In this document: one piece after another, positions 10,845 to 21,996 of the stretch
Layout of the letters: each line of letters opens with the position of its first letter
Position numbering within the stretch: position 1 is the first letter of the stretch
Assembly: GCF_902167145.1 (NCBI RefSeq)
Contig: NC_050105.1
Coordinates: forward strand, 136,819,988-136,883,987
Source: Zea mays
Taxonomy: Eukaryota; Streptophyta; Magnoliopsida; Poales; Poaceae
DNA: 64,000 nucleotides
Reading direction: 5' to 3'
The notes under the pieces: generated by a model
What the model was told of the DNA's origin: nothing
The model's input: the letters and a program-made list of their open reading frames with translations, nothing else
Databases searched by the model: none
Program-made: the position numbers and the translations under genes

Positions 10845-13800
10845 GTTTATGCATCCGGGGGCTCAAGTTGGATACTCGACAGCGGGTGCACAAACCATAT
10901 GACAGGGGAGAAAAGGATGTTCTCCTCCTATGAGAAAAACAAAGATCCCCAACGAGCGATTACATTCGGGGATGGAAACCAAGGTTTGGTCAAAGGTTTG
11001 GGTAAAATTGCTATTTCACCTGACCATTCCATTTCCAATGTTTTTCTTGTTGATTCATTAGATTACAACTTGCTTTCTGTTTCCCAATTATGTCAAATGG
11101 GCTACAACTGTCTTTTTACTGATATAGGTGTCACTGTCTTTAGAAGAAGTGATGATTCAATAGCATTTAAGGGTGTGTTAGAGGGTCAGCTATACTTAGT
11201 AGATTTTGATAGAGCTGAACTCGACACATGTTTAATTGCTAAGACTAACATGGGTTGGCTCTGGCACCGCCGACTAGCCCATGTTGGGATGAAGAATCTT
11301 CATAAGCTTCTAAAGGGAGAGCACATTTTAGGACTAACCAATGTTCATTTTGAGAAAGACAGGATTTGTAGCGCATGCCAAGCAGGGAAGCAAGTTGGCA
11401 CTCATCATCCACACAAGAACATAATGACGACTGACAGGCCACTGGAGCTCCTACACATGGATCTATTCGGCCCGATCGCTTACATAAGCATCGGCGGGAG
11501 TAAGTACTGTCTAGTTATTGTGGATGATTATTCTCGCTTCACTTGGGTATTCTTTTTACAGGAAAAATCTCAAACCCAAGATACCTTAAAAGGATTCTTA
11601 AGACGGGCTCAAAATGAGTTTGGCTTAAGGATCAAGAAAATAAGAAGCGACAACGGAACGGAGTTCAAGAACTCTCTAATTGAAGGCTTCCTTGAGGAGG
11701 AGGGCATCAAGCATGAGTTCTCTTCTCCCTACACACCTCAACAAAATGGTGTAGTAGAGAGGAAGAATCGAACTCTATTGGACATGGCAAGAACCATGCT
11801 TGATGAGTACAAGACACCGGACCGGTTTTGGGTCGAAGCGGTCAACACCGCCTGCTACGCCATCAACCGGTTATATCTTCACCGAATCCTCAAGAAGACA
11901 TCCTACGAACTCCTAACCGGTAAAAAGCCCAACATTTCATACTTTAGAGTTTTTGGTAGCAAATGCTTTATTCTTGTTAAAAGAGGTAGAAAATCTAAAT
12001 TCGCACCTAAAACTGTAGAAGGCTTTTTACTAGGATATGACTCAAACACAAGGGCATATAGAGTTTTTAACAAGTCCACTGGACTAGTTGAAGTCTCTTG
12101 TGACGTTGTGTTTGATGAAACTAACGGCTCTCAAGTAGAGCAAGTTGATCTTGATGAGATAGGTGAAGAACAGGCTCCATGCATAACGCTAAGGAACATG
12201 TCCATTGGGGATGTGTGTCCTAAGGAATCCGAAGAGCCTCCACATGCACAAGATCAACCATCCTCCTCCACGCAAGCATCTCCACCAACTCAAAATGAGG
12301 ATGAAGCTCAAGTTGATGAAGGACAAAATCAAGAAGATGAGCCACCTCAAGATGATGGCAATGATCAAGGGGGAGATGCAATTGACCAAGAAAAGGAGGG
12401 TGAGGAAGAACCAAGACCGCCACACCCAAGAGTCCACCAAGCAATCCAACGAGATCACCCCGTCGACACCATCCTCGGCGACATTCATAAGGGGGTAACT
12501 ACTCGATCTCGGGTTGCTCATTTTTGTGAACATTACTCTTTTGTTTCCTCTATTGAGCCACACAGGATAGAGGAAGCTCTCCAAGATTCGGATTGGGTGG
12601 TGGCGATGCAAGAGGAGCTCAACAATTTCACGAGGAATGAGGTCTGGCATTTAGTTCCACGTCCTAACCAAAATGTTGTAGGAACCAAATGGGTCTTCCG
12701 CAACAAGCAAGATGAGCATGGTGTGGTGACAAGGAACAAAGCTCGACTCGTGGCCAAAGGGTATTCACAAGTCGAAGGTTTGGATTTTGGTGAAACCTAT
12801 GCACCCGTAGCTAGGCTTGAGTCAATTCGCATATTATTAGCCTATGCTACTTACCATGGCTTCAAGCTTTATCAAATGGACGTGAAGAGTGCCTTCCTCA
12901 ATGGACCAATCAAGGAAGAGGTCTATGTTGAGCAACCTCCCGGCTTTGAAGACAGTGAGTACCCTAATCATGTCTATAGGCTCTCTAAGGCGCTTTATGG
13001 GCTCAAGCAAGCCCCAAGAGCATGGTATGAATGCCTAAGAGATTTCCTTATTACTAATGGCTTCAAAGTTGGCAAGGCCGATCCTACGTTCTTTACTAAA
13101 ACTCTTGAAAATGACTTGTTTGTATGCCAAATTTATGTTGATGATATTATATTTGGGTCTACTAACGAGTCTACATGTGAAGAGTTTAGTAGGATCATGA
13201 CACAGAAATTCGAGATGTCGATGATGGGGGAGTTGAAGTATTTTCTAGGATTCCAAGTCAAGCAACTCCAAGAGGGCACCTTCATTAGCCAAACGAAGTA
13301 CACTCAAGACATTCTAGCTAAGTTTGGGATGAAGGATGCCAAACCCATCAAGACACCCATGGGAACTAATGGGCATCTCGACCTCGACACGGGAGGTAAG
13401 TCCGTGGATCAAAAGGTATACCGGTCGATGATAGGTTCTTTACTCTATTTATGTGCATCTCGACCGGATATTATGCTTTCCGTATGCATGTGTGCAAGAT
13501 TCCAATCCGACCCTAAGGAATCCCACCTTACGGCCGTAAAACGAATCTTGAGATATTTGGCTTATACTCCTAAGTTTGGGCTTTGGTACCCTCGGGGATC
13601 CACATTTGATTTAATTGGTTATTCGGATGCCGATTGGGCGGGGTGCAAAATTAATAGGAAGAGCACATCAGGGACTTGCCAGTTCTTGGGAAGGTCCTTG
13701 GTGTCTTGGGCTTCAAAGAAGCAAAATTCGGTCGCTCTTTCCACCGCCGAAGCCGAGTACATTGCCGCAGGACATTGTTGCGCGCAATTGCTTTGGATGA

Positions 13801-14090
13801 GGCAAACCCTGCGGGACTACGGTTACAAATTAACCAAAGTCCCTTTGCTATGTGATAATGAGAGTGCAATCAAAATGGCCGACAATCCCGTCGAGCATAG
13901 CCGCACTAAGCACATAGCCATTCGGTATCATTTTCTTAGGGATCACCAACAAAAGGGGGATATCGAGATTTCTTACATTAATACTAAAGATCAATTAGCC
14001 GATATCTTTACCAAGCCACTTGATGAACAATCTTTTACCAGACTTAGGCATGAGCTCAATATTCTTGATTCTAGAAATTTCTTCTGCTAA
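10845..14090 (+). CDS. pol: S2 pol polyprotein (copy A)
   Basis: The reading frame is open from just after an in-frame TAG (10842-10844) to TAA at 14088-14090, about 1,081 codons. It is in the +1 frame relative to gag and starts 13 bases after the gag stop. Protease (WILDSG near the start), the H2C2 and DDE integrase, RT with YVDD and RNase H are all uninterrupted; residues are given for copy B at 43975. The first ATG is at 10899, after the protease DSG, so initiation there would lose the active site. Expression therefore probably needs frameshifting, splicing or another recoding step. Confidence 0.92.
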   Translation, partial: VYASGGSSWILDSGCTNHMTGEKRMFSSYEKNKDPQRAITFGDGNQGLVKGLGKIAISPDHSISNVFLVDSLDYNLLSVSQLCQMGYNCLFTDIGVTVFRRSDDSIAFKGVLEGQLYLVDFDRAELDTCLIAKTNMGWLWHRRLAHVGMKNLHKLLKGEHILGLTNVHFEKDRICSACQAGKQVGTHHPHKNIMTTDRPLELLHMDLFGPIAYISIGGSKYCLVIVDDYSRFTWVFFLQEKSQTQDTLKGFLRRAQNEFGLRIKKIRSDNGTEFKNSLIEGFLEEEGIKHEFSSPYTPQQNGVVERKNRTLLDMARTMLDEYKTPDRFWVEAVNTACYAINRLYLHRILKKTSYELLTGKKPNISYFRVFGSKCFILVKRGRKSKFAPKTVEGFLLGYDSNTRAYRVFNKSTGLVEVSCDVVFDETNGSQVEQVDLDEIGEEQAPCITLRNMSIGDVCPKESEEPPHAQDQPSSSTQASPPTQNEDEAQVDEGQNQEDEPPQDDGNDQGGDAIDQEKEGEEEPRPPHPRVHQAIQRDHPVDTILGDIHKGVTTRSRVAHFCEHYSFVSSIEPHRIEEALQDSDWVVAMQEELNNFTRNEVWHLVPRPNQNVVGTKWVFRNKQDEHGVVTRNKARLVAKGYSQVEGLDFGETYAPVARLESIRILLAYATYHGFKLYQMDVKSAFLNGPIKEEVYVEQPPGFEDSEYPNHVYRLSKALYGLKQAPRAWYECLRDFLITNGFKVGKADPTFFTKTLENDLFVCQIYVDDIIFGSTNESTCEEFSRIMTQKFEMSMMGELKYFLGFQVKQLQEGTFISQTKYTQDILAKFGMKDAKPIKTPMGTNGHLDLDTGGKSVDQKVYRSMIGSLLYLCASRPDIMLSVCMCARFQSDPKESHLTAVKRILRYLAYTPKFGLWYPRGSTFDLIGYSDADWAGCKINRKSTSGTCQFLGRSLVSWASKKQNSVALSTAEAEYIAAGHCCAQLLWMRQTLRDYGYKLTKVPLLCDNESAIKMADNPVEHSRTKHIAIRYHFLRDHQQKGDIEISYINTKDQLADIFTKPLDEQSFTRLRHELNILDSRNFFC

Positions 14091-14970
14091 GCTTGCACAC
14101 ATAGCTCTTTTGAATACCTTTGATCATATCTCTTTTATATGCTATGACTAATGTGTTTTCAAGTTTATTTCAAACCAAGTCATAGGTATATTGAAAGGGA
14201 ATTGGAGTCTTCGGCGAAGACAAAGGCTTCCACTCCGTAACTCATGCTTCGCCACCACTCCGAGCAACTCTCTCTTCTTTGGGGGAGAAATGAGCATCAA
14301 GGAAAAGGACTTCATCCTTGGGGGAGAGAGTAAAAGCTCAAACGCAAAAGGACTTCGTCTTTGGTATAATCTTAACTCCCTTATTTATGACCAAAGGGGA
14401 AGATTGCACTTCCAGGGCTCTAATGATTCCGTTTTTGGCGATTCATGCCAAAAAGGGGGAGAAATGAGCCCAAAGCAAAAGGACCGCACCACCACCACCA
14501 AATTCAAAAACTTAGTGCTTTCCAAAAGTCTTTATCATTTGGTATTCTATTGTGTTCAAAAGGGGGAGAAAGTAGTATTTCAAAAATGGTATATCAAAAC
14601 CCTCTTGAACACTAAGAGGTGGATCTCTTTTAGGGGGAGTTTTGTTTAGTCAAAGGAAAAGCATTTGAGACAGGGGGAGGAAATTTCAAATCTTGAAAAT
14701 GCTTTTGCAAACTCTTATTTATTTACCTTTGACTATTTGCAAAAGATCTATGAAAAGGATTTACAAAAGGTTTTGCAAAAACAAAACAAGTGGTGCAAAC
14801 GTGGTCCAAAATGTTATATAAGAAAGAAACATTCCATGCATATCTTGTAAGTAGTTTTATTGGCTCAATTCCAAGTAACCTTTACACTTACATTATGCAA
14901 ACTAGTTCAATTATGCACTTCTATATTTGCTTTGGTTTGTGTTGGCATCAATCACCAAAAAGGGGGAGAT
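14091..14970 (+). other. S2 copy A 3' untranslated region with repeated polypurine tracts
   Basis: Several GGGGGAG blocks occur, ending in the final tract at 14957-14970 next to the 3' LTR. A 152-codon open frame at 14191-14649 lies here, but its composition follows the purine repeats and it resembles no protein I know, so I do not call it a gene. Confidence 0.78.
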
Positions 14971-16306
14971 TGAAAGGGAATTAGGCTTACACCTAGTTCC
15001 TATATAATTTTGGTGGTTGAATTGCCCAACACAAATCTTTGGACTAACTAGTTTGTTCTAGTGTATAAGTTATACAGGTGTCAAAGGTTCACAACATAGC
15101 CAATAAAATGACCAAGTGTCGGGTTCAACAAAAGGGCAAAGAGCCAACCGTAGGCCCTCTGGTCTGGGCGCACCGGACTGTCCGGTGTGCCACCGGACAG
15201 TGTCCGGTGCACCACCGGACAGTGTCCGGTGCACCAGGGGACTCCAGCTCGAACTCGCCACCTTCGGGAATTTCCAGGGGCTCTCGCGCTATAATTCACC
15301 GGACTGTCCGGTGTACACCGGACAGTGTCCGGTGCGCCATGGAGAAGCGGCCTCAGGAACTCTTCAGCTTCGGGAAAAGCCAACGGCTCGTCCGCTATAA
15401 TTCACCGGACATGTCCGGTGTGCACCGGACTGTCCGGTGTGACTCCAGCACAACGGCTATCCCGCGCCAACGGCTACCTGCAGAGGCATTAAATGCGCCG
15501 CAGCGCGCGCAGACGTCAGGTTTGCCCATACTGGCGCACCGGACAATGAACAGGAGCTGTCCGGTGCGCCACCGGACATCAAGGGTGGCCCACAAGTCAG
15601 AACTCCAACGGTCAGATTCCAACGGCACTGATGACGTGGCAGGGGCACCGGACATGTCCGGTGTGCACCGGACTGTCCGGTGCGCCATCGAGCAGACTGG
15701 CTCCCCAACGGCCACATTTGGTGGTTGGGGCTATAAATACCCCAACCACCCCACATTCATATCCATCCAAGTTTTCCAACTTCTAACCACTTACAAGAGC
15801 TAGGCATTCAATTCTAGACACATACAAAGAGATCAAATCCTCTCCAATTCCACACAAAACCCTAGTGACTAGAGAGAGTGATTTGCCGTGTTCATTTGAG
15901 CTCTTGCGCTTGGATCGCTTTCTTTCTTTCTCTTGTGCTCTTGTGATCAACACTCAATTGTAACCAAGGCAAGAGGCACCGATTGTGTGGTGGCCCTTGC
16001 GGGGAAGTTTTGTTCCCGGTTGATTGAGAAGAAGGAAAGCTCACTCGGTCCGAGGGACCGTTTGAGAGAGGGAAGGGTTGAAAGAGACCCGGCCTTTGTG
16101 GCCTCCTCAACGGGGAGTAGGTTTGCAAGAACCGAACCTCGGTAAAACAAATCCACGTGTCACTCTCTTTATTTGCTTGCGATTTGTTTTGCGCCCTCTC
16201 TTGCGGACTCATTTATTATTACTAACGCTAACCCCGGCTTGTAGTTGTGATTATTTTTGTAAATTTCAGTTTCGCCCTATTCACCCCCCCCTCTAGGCGA
16301 CTATCA
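14971..16306 (+). repeat. S2 copy A 3' LTR
   Basis: 1,336 bp, TGAAAGGG to GACTATCA, with TATAAATA at 15732-15739 and the same palindrome cluster as the 5' LTR. The TSD cgtcc follows at 16307-16311. Confidence 0.95.
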
Positions 16307-16639
16307 CGTCCGAGATTGCGTCGTCGTCGGCGATGTTCGGGTACTCCACGTGCCGACCACCTCCCAGTTTGCCGACATCTTCACCAAGGGACTTCCGTCC
16401 TTGATCTTCGCCGAGTTTCGCTCCAGCCTCAACATCAGTAGTGGCTAGTTGAGTCTGTGGGGGGATCCTATGGTGTGGTGTACTTCTTCTCTTCGAGTCC
16501 AGTCTGTGAACTCCGCTGCGATGGAAGTTCAGACTGCGAGGGGGGTGTTAGAGTATATGGGGCCCATGAGGCCCATGTATGAATATGGTATAGCCACCCT
16601 CTAGGGTTGGCCCAATTAGGAATTCCACTCTCTCCAACA
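16307..16639 (+). mobile_element. GC-Copia 3' end with short LTR (copy A)
   Basis: After S2, the RNase H frame resumes and ends with TTSQFADIFTKGLPS and a stop at 16446-16448, the usual Copia C-terminus. A purine tract (16538-16545) precedes TGTTAGAG at 16546, read as the 3' LTR start. The LTR-like block ends CTCTCCAACA at 16639, only 94 bp. Host ALG12 sequence follows directly. The duplicate is 49438-49770. Confidence 0.8.
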
Positions 16640-16646
16640 GAGCTAG

Positions 16647-18647
16647 TTACCATACTAGAGAAAGCGTGGGGACTTGGGGCTTAAGTTTTACTCTCGAGAA
16701 TCCATCCACAGCAAACAAGCACCGGTAGCCACCAATGGAGCGGGTATTCACTGTTTTCACTTTCACATGCCCGGGATAAGGGATAGAGCACTAAAGCATC
16801 ACGATGTTGAATTCATCAAATATTATCGAATGAACAAAAGTTGCTCCAAGCATTAAAAAACTTGTTTGGTATCCGCATCCGAAATGACAGCACGGTCCAT
16901 TTGAACAAACTAATAAAACTCACTTCAGTAGATAGGTGAAATTCCTTCTCTCAAATTCTTCAACGGGAATTTGCTCCTCCTTAGAGTATCTGCCGAACAA
17001 CAAAACAATATGCAAAAATAAAACCGTGAGAAAATTATATGTAGAGTGATGAAAGCTCAGAAATGGTGGTATAAAAATTTAAAGATCAAAAGAATGTACG
17101 GTAACAAGAAACAAAGACAGACGCATCATCAAGTCACCCATTCAACATTGATGGATAGAAGACCAGTTTGAAAGTAAGCATTTTTGAACGAAAACTATAT
17201 AGCGCCCAGGATGAAGCACGAAGGCTCAGGCTCGCCGTGCATCACAGGGTTCTCAACGGAGTTCGTGCGGTTCAGATATACAGGAGATGCGGATCCGGCG
17301 TGCAGGGGCGTGAGATATTCGTGCAGGACGTTTTCTTTCCTTAAAAAAAGAAAAAATCTATCCTGCGATGTCCGCTTGTCTGGTGGCGTTCCTATCCTGC
17401 GATGTCCACTTGTACTGCTTAGGCTGTCTGCAGCGGATCGTGTAAACTAGGAGTTTTGCACTGTAGATAACATTGTTTGCAGAGTGAAGTTTGAAATAGG
17501 GGATACGAATGTGTGTACCTCCACTGATGAACCCTTTCTACTCTAGGATGCTAGGCTCTTTCTTCTTCATGTCCAGCTCCAGCAGTCTCTGTTAACTTCG
17601 GTTTGTTAGGGGTTGGGGTTTGGAGGAATCTTGGTAGCCTCTGGATGTAGAGTCAGGAGGCAGCACCTCTGGCGACGTTGATGCTGCTGGAGGCAGGAGG
17701 GGCAGTGGAGGAGGCAGGGAAACAGGATTCATCAAGAGGGAGGGAGGTGGTTTGCATGCGGGGGTTAAGACAGAGGAAGCACGAGTGGGGATCGACAACA
17801 GCTCTGTTTCTCTGACTACTTGCATCGTTTTGGACGTAAATCGGGAAACATATAAGGCAGACATGTCGTGTAGGAGACTAGATATAATTTGCCAAATATA
17901 ATGAAAGTGTAGTTTGCAAAGGGAAGTGCCTGATTCAGTATTCCAATAATTGCATCCTACAACTAAAGAGTACTTGCAAAGCGAAAGAGTGGTGTTTCTG
18001 CAAGCTGTTTTCATGCTGTTATTTATTTGTGTCATTCATTTTCGGCAAACCACTATGTTTTCATAATACCAATAACAACAGAAAGAAGTAACATATTGAC
18101 AGCATTCAGTGTCAGATATAGCGAGAGATGAAAGAAAATAATACCTGAGCTCTGAGAAGTCTCAAACTCGTCAAAGTAACACAACTCAATGTTAGTCTAG
18201 CTACAAAAGGAAACAGAAAAAAATCAGTTTACCAAAACTGCATCAATGAGAAATTAAACATCAGATCAGATAGAATATACATCCATGGAAGATTATATAC
18301 AGAGCTTTAACGATCGCCTCTAAGAAGACTATAGAACCTTGGAACATGAAGTACATGCAAAAAAAGACTACCGGTGATGAGAGAATAGAGATAACAAATG
18401 CTCCTGAAAAATGCAGACAGTAGTCGGTACATCATGTTACTGCCATAATTTCACATCAAGACTACAAGGTCTGCAAAATTTAAAAAAAACACATAAGAAA
18501 TCATGTTTTGTCTTAGAGCTAAAAGCATAGATGGAAGGCTATAAGAATCATTAGTCCAAAAATTTACCATTGAGAAAATACTGTTTCATGCTGCACAAAT
18601 TAAGGGTGGGTTTCATGACAACATGAATTTTACCTATGAATGTTCGA
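16647..18647 (-). pseudogene. ALG12: ALG12-like pseudogene, 3' part (copy A), cut at the duplication junction
   Basis: These are the minus-strand exons of an ER mannosyltransferase gene, identical to the copy B set: last exon 16647-16750, penultimate exon 16924-16989, exon 5 at 18145-18200, exon 4 at 18318-18403, and the last 14 bases of exon 3 (18634-18647). Exon 3 then stops at the junction and GC-Copia sequence follows. Exons 1-2 are missing from this copy, so it has no 5' end. The recognition evidence and frameshifts are given under 49778-53543. The middle exons of the family are absent here as in copy B. Confidence 0.8.
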
Positions 18648-20590
18648 GCCCGCGCCGCCGCCTCTCCCCTCCCGGTAGCGCGAGCCCGCGCCTTCCCCGG
18701 CCGCCAGACCGGGCGCGCCTCCCGGCGGCTCCATTCGCGGGTGCAGGGACCACCCAGCCGCCAGACCGACCGAGCAGTCCGGCCACTCCGACCCAGGTGT
18801 CGCGCCAGCGCCTCCGACCGCCAGGAAGCCGCCGCACGCGCGCCGGGCCGCCATGTCCTCCATGGCCGGCGACCCTCCTATTCCCAGGTATTTCCTCCCC
18901 TCGCCGCAGCTCCTGGTGCTCGCGTCGCCGCTGCTCCGCCCCGCGCCGGCGTCGCGCACATTCCCCCGGCCGCCCCGTTCCCTCCACACCCCCTCCCAGC
19001 AGCCGCCACCGCCTACCCTGCGGGCGCGCAAGCGCCGGTGGCCGGGGCGTGGGGGACTGGTGTCGCCGCCACCTCCCCTGCGCTCGCCCGTGTGCTGGGT
19101 GCGTGGGGGACAGGGACTCACGCCGCCGGTGGGGGAGGTACCGTCACCGCGGCGAGCGTCGTCGCTGCCCTTGCTGCTGTGGCGGACGATGTTCCCGCAG
19201 GTGTTGAGGGTCAGGGGGACCTTCCCCCTCCGATCCCCCCTCCATCGGTCGTCGATCCGCCTCCTGTCGTCGATCCGCCGCCTCCTCCACATCCTACACC
19301 GGTCTCCCAGCAGGGGTACACCGTCGCTGCCCTCGCCGCTGCCCGCGCGGAGCACGCGGCGCGTCAGGCCCGCATGCGGGAGGCGGCCCTCATGTGGGAG
19401 CGCGAGCAGCGAGGCCACCGATGCTATCGCTGCTCAGATTGTCGCGGCGGAGCAGCTCGTGTATGGCGTCCCGGCTGCGCCGGTCGTCGGAGCTGGGCAC
19501 CGCACCACCTTCACCACCACGGTGCCCTGGCACAACCCGGCCGACCCACTCGTGGCTCAGCTCCACCTTCAGGCTGGGAGTGTCCAGAACATTTGCCTGA
19601 TGGTCCCCATCGTCCTGGAGCCAGAGTCGCCGTCCTACGCTCGCTGGCGGGACCTGCTCCTTCTCACCCTTCGTCGCTACGCCCTGGACGACCACGTCCT
19701 CTGTGACCCCACCGGTGTGGCGCCGACCGCCACGTGGTTGCGCCTCGACAACATCGTGCTCGCTTGGATCGGGGGAACGATCTCCGTCGACCTCCACAGC
19801 CTCCTCCAAAACCTTCCTCACGCTCGGGCTGCTTGGCTGGCCATCGAGGGCCAGTTCCTGGGCAACGTCAAGGCCCGGGCTCTCCGCCTCGACGCGACCT
19901 TCCGCACCTTCGTCCAGGGGGACCTCAGCGTCGGTGAGTACTGCCGCAAGATGAAGACCATGGCGGGCTCACTAGGCGATCTGGGCTGCCTCGTGGAGGA
20001 CTGCGCCCTCGTCCTCAACGTCCTCCACGGCCTCAGCGATCGGTACACCCACCTCCGATCGTTGATCATGCGCCAGCGCCCCTTCCCCACCTTTCTCCAG
20101 GTCCGCGACGACCTTGCTCTGGAGATCACTCTGGGTGCTCAGGCTGCATCGATCTCCGGCCCGGGGTCCTCGTCTTCCTCGACTGCGCTGGTGGCTACCA
20201 CCCCGACCCGTCCACCCAGGCCGGGCGGGGGCGGCGGGGGCCGAGGTGGTAGAGGCGGGGGCGGTGGGGGTTGTCGCTGCCATGGTGACGGTGGCGGTCC
20301 CGGCAGGGGCAGTGCTGGCGCTGGTGCCCGTGGCAACGCACCGACGTCGGGACCCAGCAGGGTGCGCCTTGGCCCACTTTCCACCACCCGTGGTCAGGGC
20401 GCATCTCCATGTGGCCGTTCCAGGGGCCAGGTTTTGAGGCTCGTCCCCCGGCGGCCATGTTCGCCGATGTGCAGCCGGGGTTCGCCTTTGCCTCTCCGTT
20501 GCCCTGGACCTCGACACCTGCCGCTTCGTCGTGGCCCACGCCGTCGGCTGCTCCACCGTACGGGCTGGTTGGTTGGGACGCGGCCGCCCT
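18648..20590 (+). pseudogene. GC-Copia gag remnant
   Basis: Reading starts in one frame (Ala/Pro-rich, to about 19430) and continues in another, so at least one frameshift is present. The second frame carries the Copia gag core (PWHNPADPLVAQLHLQ, then WLAIEGQFLGN, then LNVLHGLSDRYTHLR), ending in a Gly/Arg-rich tail near 20220-20330. It lacks a clear CCHC knuckle. Known role of the family: structural protein of the retrotransposon particle. Breakage by frameshift and the missing 5' end make it non-functional. Confidence 0.72.
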
Positions 20591-21996
20591 AGTTGCCTTC
20601 CAAACTCCCACTCTGACTCCGCCGATGGGTCCCGAGTGGATCGCAGACACCGGTGCTACCTACCACATCACTCCCGACCCTGGTATACTCACCTCTGTTC
20701 GCCCTCCTTCCTCTCTTCCTTCGTCCATCATGGTGGCGAATGGCTCGTGTCTTCCGGTCACATCTGTGGGTGCCGCCGGCACTCCCGGCACTTTTCGCAT
20801 TCCTGATGTTCTTGTCGCTCCATCTTTGGTCCACAATCTTCTTTCTATTCGTCGTTTTACCGCTGATAATTCTTGTTCTATCAAGTTTGACTCTTCTGGT
20901 CTTACTGTGAAGGCCTCGGCAACTCGGCGCCCCCTCCTCAGATAGTCATATGTGACAGCACCGGCCCCCTCTACACCCTTCGTTTTCCGCACGCCACCTC
21001 TTCTTCGTCTTCGTCGCCTAACAAAGTTGTTGTTTTTACTGCCACTACACCTTCTACTACCTGGCATCGTCGCCTTGGTCACCCCAGACGCGATGCCTTG
21101 ATACAGCTTACTCGTTGTGCCACTATCCCATGTACTAGATCACATGATGAGCATCTTTGTCATGCGTGCCAGTTAGGCCGCCATGTTCGTCTTCCTTTTT
21201 CTTCTTCCTCGCATGCTACTCATGCATTTGATCTTGTACACTGCGATTTGTGAACTTCACCTATTACCAGTATGTCAGGCTACAAATACTATCTTGTGGT
21301 GCTTGATGATTTTTCTCATTATGTGTGGACTTTTCCTTTGGTGCCAAGTCTGAGGCCTTCCCCGCCCTCCGCCACTTCTTTGTCTGGGTGACCACTCAGT
21401 TCGCCCTCACCATTAAGGCCGTTCAGTGTGACAATGGTCGGGAGTTCGATAACTCCACCTCTCGTGACTTCTCTCTCTCCCACGGGATGCAGTTGCGGAT
21501 GTCTTGCCCGTATACCTCCTACCAGACCGGCAAGGCTGAGCGCATGATCCGCACGACCAACGACACCATCCACACTCTTCTTCTCCAGCGCACCTACCGG
21601 CACGCTTCTGGGCCGAGGGCCTCCACACCTCTACCTACCTCCTCAACTGTCTCCCTTCCACTGCGTGCCCGGCTCCCACTCCTCACCAGGCACTGTTCGG
21701 TACCCCTCCGCGCTATGACCACCTCCGTGTCTTCGGGTGTGCTTGCTACCTGAACACCGCTGCCACTGCTCCTCACAAGCTAGCACCCCGTTCCACCCTC
21801 TGTGTGTTTCTCGGATACTCCCCGGACCACAAGGGCTACTGCTGCTTTGACCTCTCCTCTCGTCGGGTCCTCATCTCTCGCCATGTGGTGTTTGATGAGT
21901 CCGTGTTTCCCTACTCACCACACCCTCCTCCGACCCTGACCTTGACCTCTTCACTCTCTTTCTGACTGATGCAGTGGTCGAGCCACCTATACTTCC
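20409..21996 (+). pseudogene. GC-Copia protease and integrase remnant
   Basis: One frame (20409-20945) carries the protease motif WIADTGATYHIT and the region LVHNLLSIRRF. Shifted frames beyond show the pre-integrase domain (WHRRLGHPRRDAL, then CHACQLGRH), a stop within the DLVHCDL segment (TGA near 21252, where Trp is usual), then the integrase core with VQCDNGREFDN and KAERMIRTTN. A further frameshift follows before FGCACYLN. The catalytic Asp, Asp and Glu can be found but in different frames. S1 interrupts the element after this region. Confidence 0.8.

Larger units (their letters stand above)
6755..16306 (+). mobile_element. Sirevirus S2, copy A (complete)
   Basis: This is a full-length Copia element of 9,552 bp flanked by the 5-bp TSD cgtcc at 6750-6754 and 16307-16311. 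Order: 5' LTR, primer site, gag, pol, polypurine-rich region, 3' LTR. The two LTRs look identical apart from the C-run before their 3' ends (C16 in the 5' LTR, C8 in the 3' LTR), so insertion was recent. It sits in the RNase H region of GC-Copia, in the same orientation. Confidence 0.95.
1..18647 (+). repeat. Tandem duplication, copy A (right-hand part)
   Basis: This stretch matches 33138-51778 collinearly in the same orientation. The offset is 33137 at the left edge, 33136 after an A8/A7 run near 3013, 33130 after a C16/C10 run near 8072, and 33131 after an A4/A5 run near 14650. By eye I found one substitution, T at 811 versus C at 33948 (Val versus Ala in pol). Similarity ends at 18647/51778, inside an ALG12 pseudogene exon. 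A unit of 33,131 bp follows, so about 14.5 kb of copy A lies left of the window. Such near-identity means a very recent duplication or an assembly duplication; the sequence alone cannot decide. Confidence 0.9.
18648..21996 (+). mobile_element. GC-Copia, 5' segment (copy B)
   Basis: This is a GC-rich Copia element beginning abruptly at the duplication junction; no 5' LTR or primer site is visible, so its true start is left of the unit. It contains gag, protease and integrase remnants in several frames and is interrupted at 21997 by S1 with TSD cttcc (21992-21996). The remaining pieces are 38014-39890 and 49438-49770. All are in the plus orientation. Confidence 0.85.

Noticed and set aside
14191..14649. 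152-codon open frame before the S2 3' LTR (also 47321-47779)
   Set aside because: It lies in the polypurine-rich non-coding region, its translation is dominated by the purine blocks, and it has no env-like signal peptide or membrane segment.
18855..18890. GC-Copia gag start considered as a host gene first exon fused at the duplication junction
   Set aside because: The following sequence has the Copia gag core, protease and integrase in order, so it is a retrotransposon and not a host exon.
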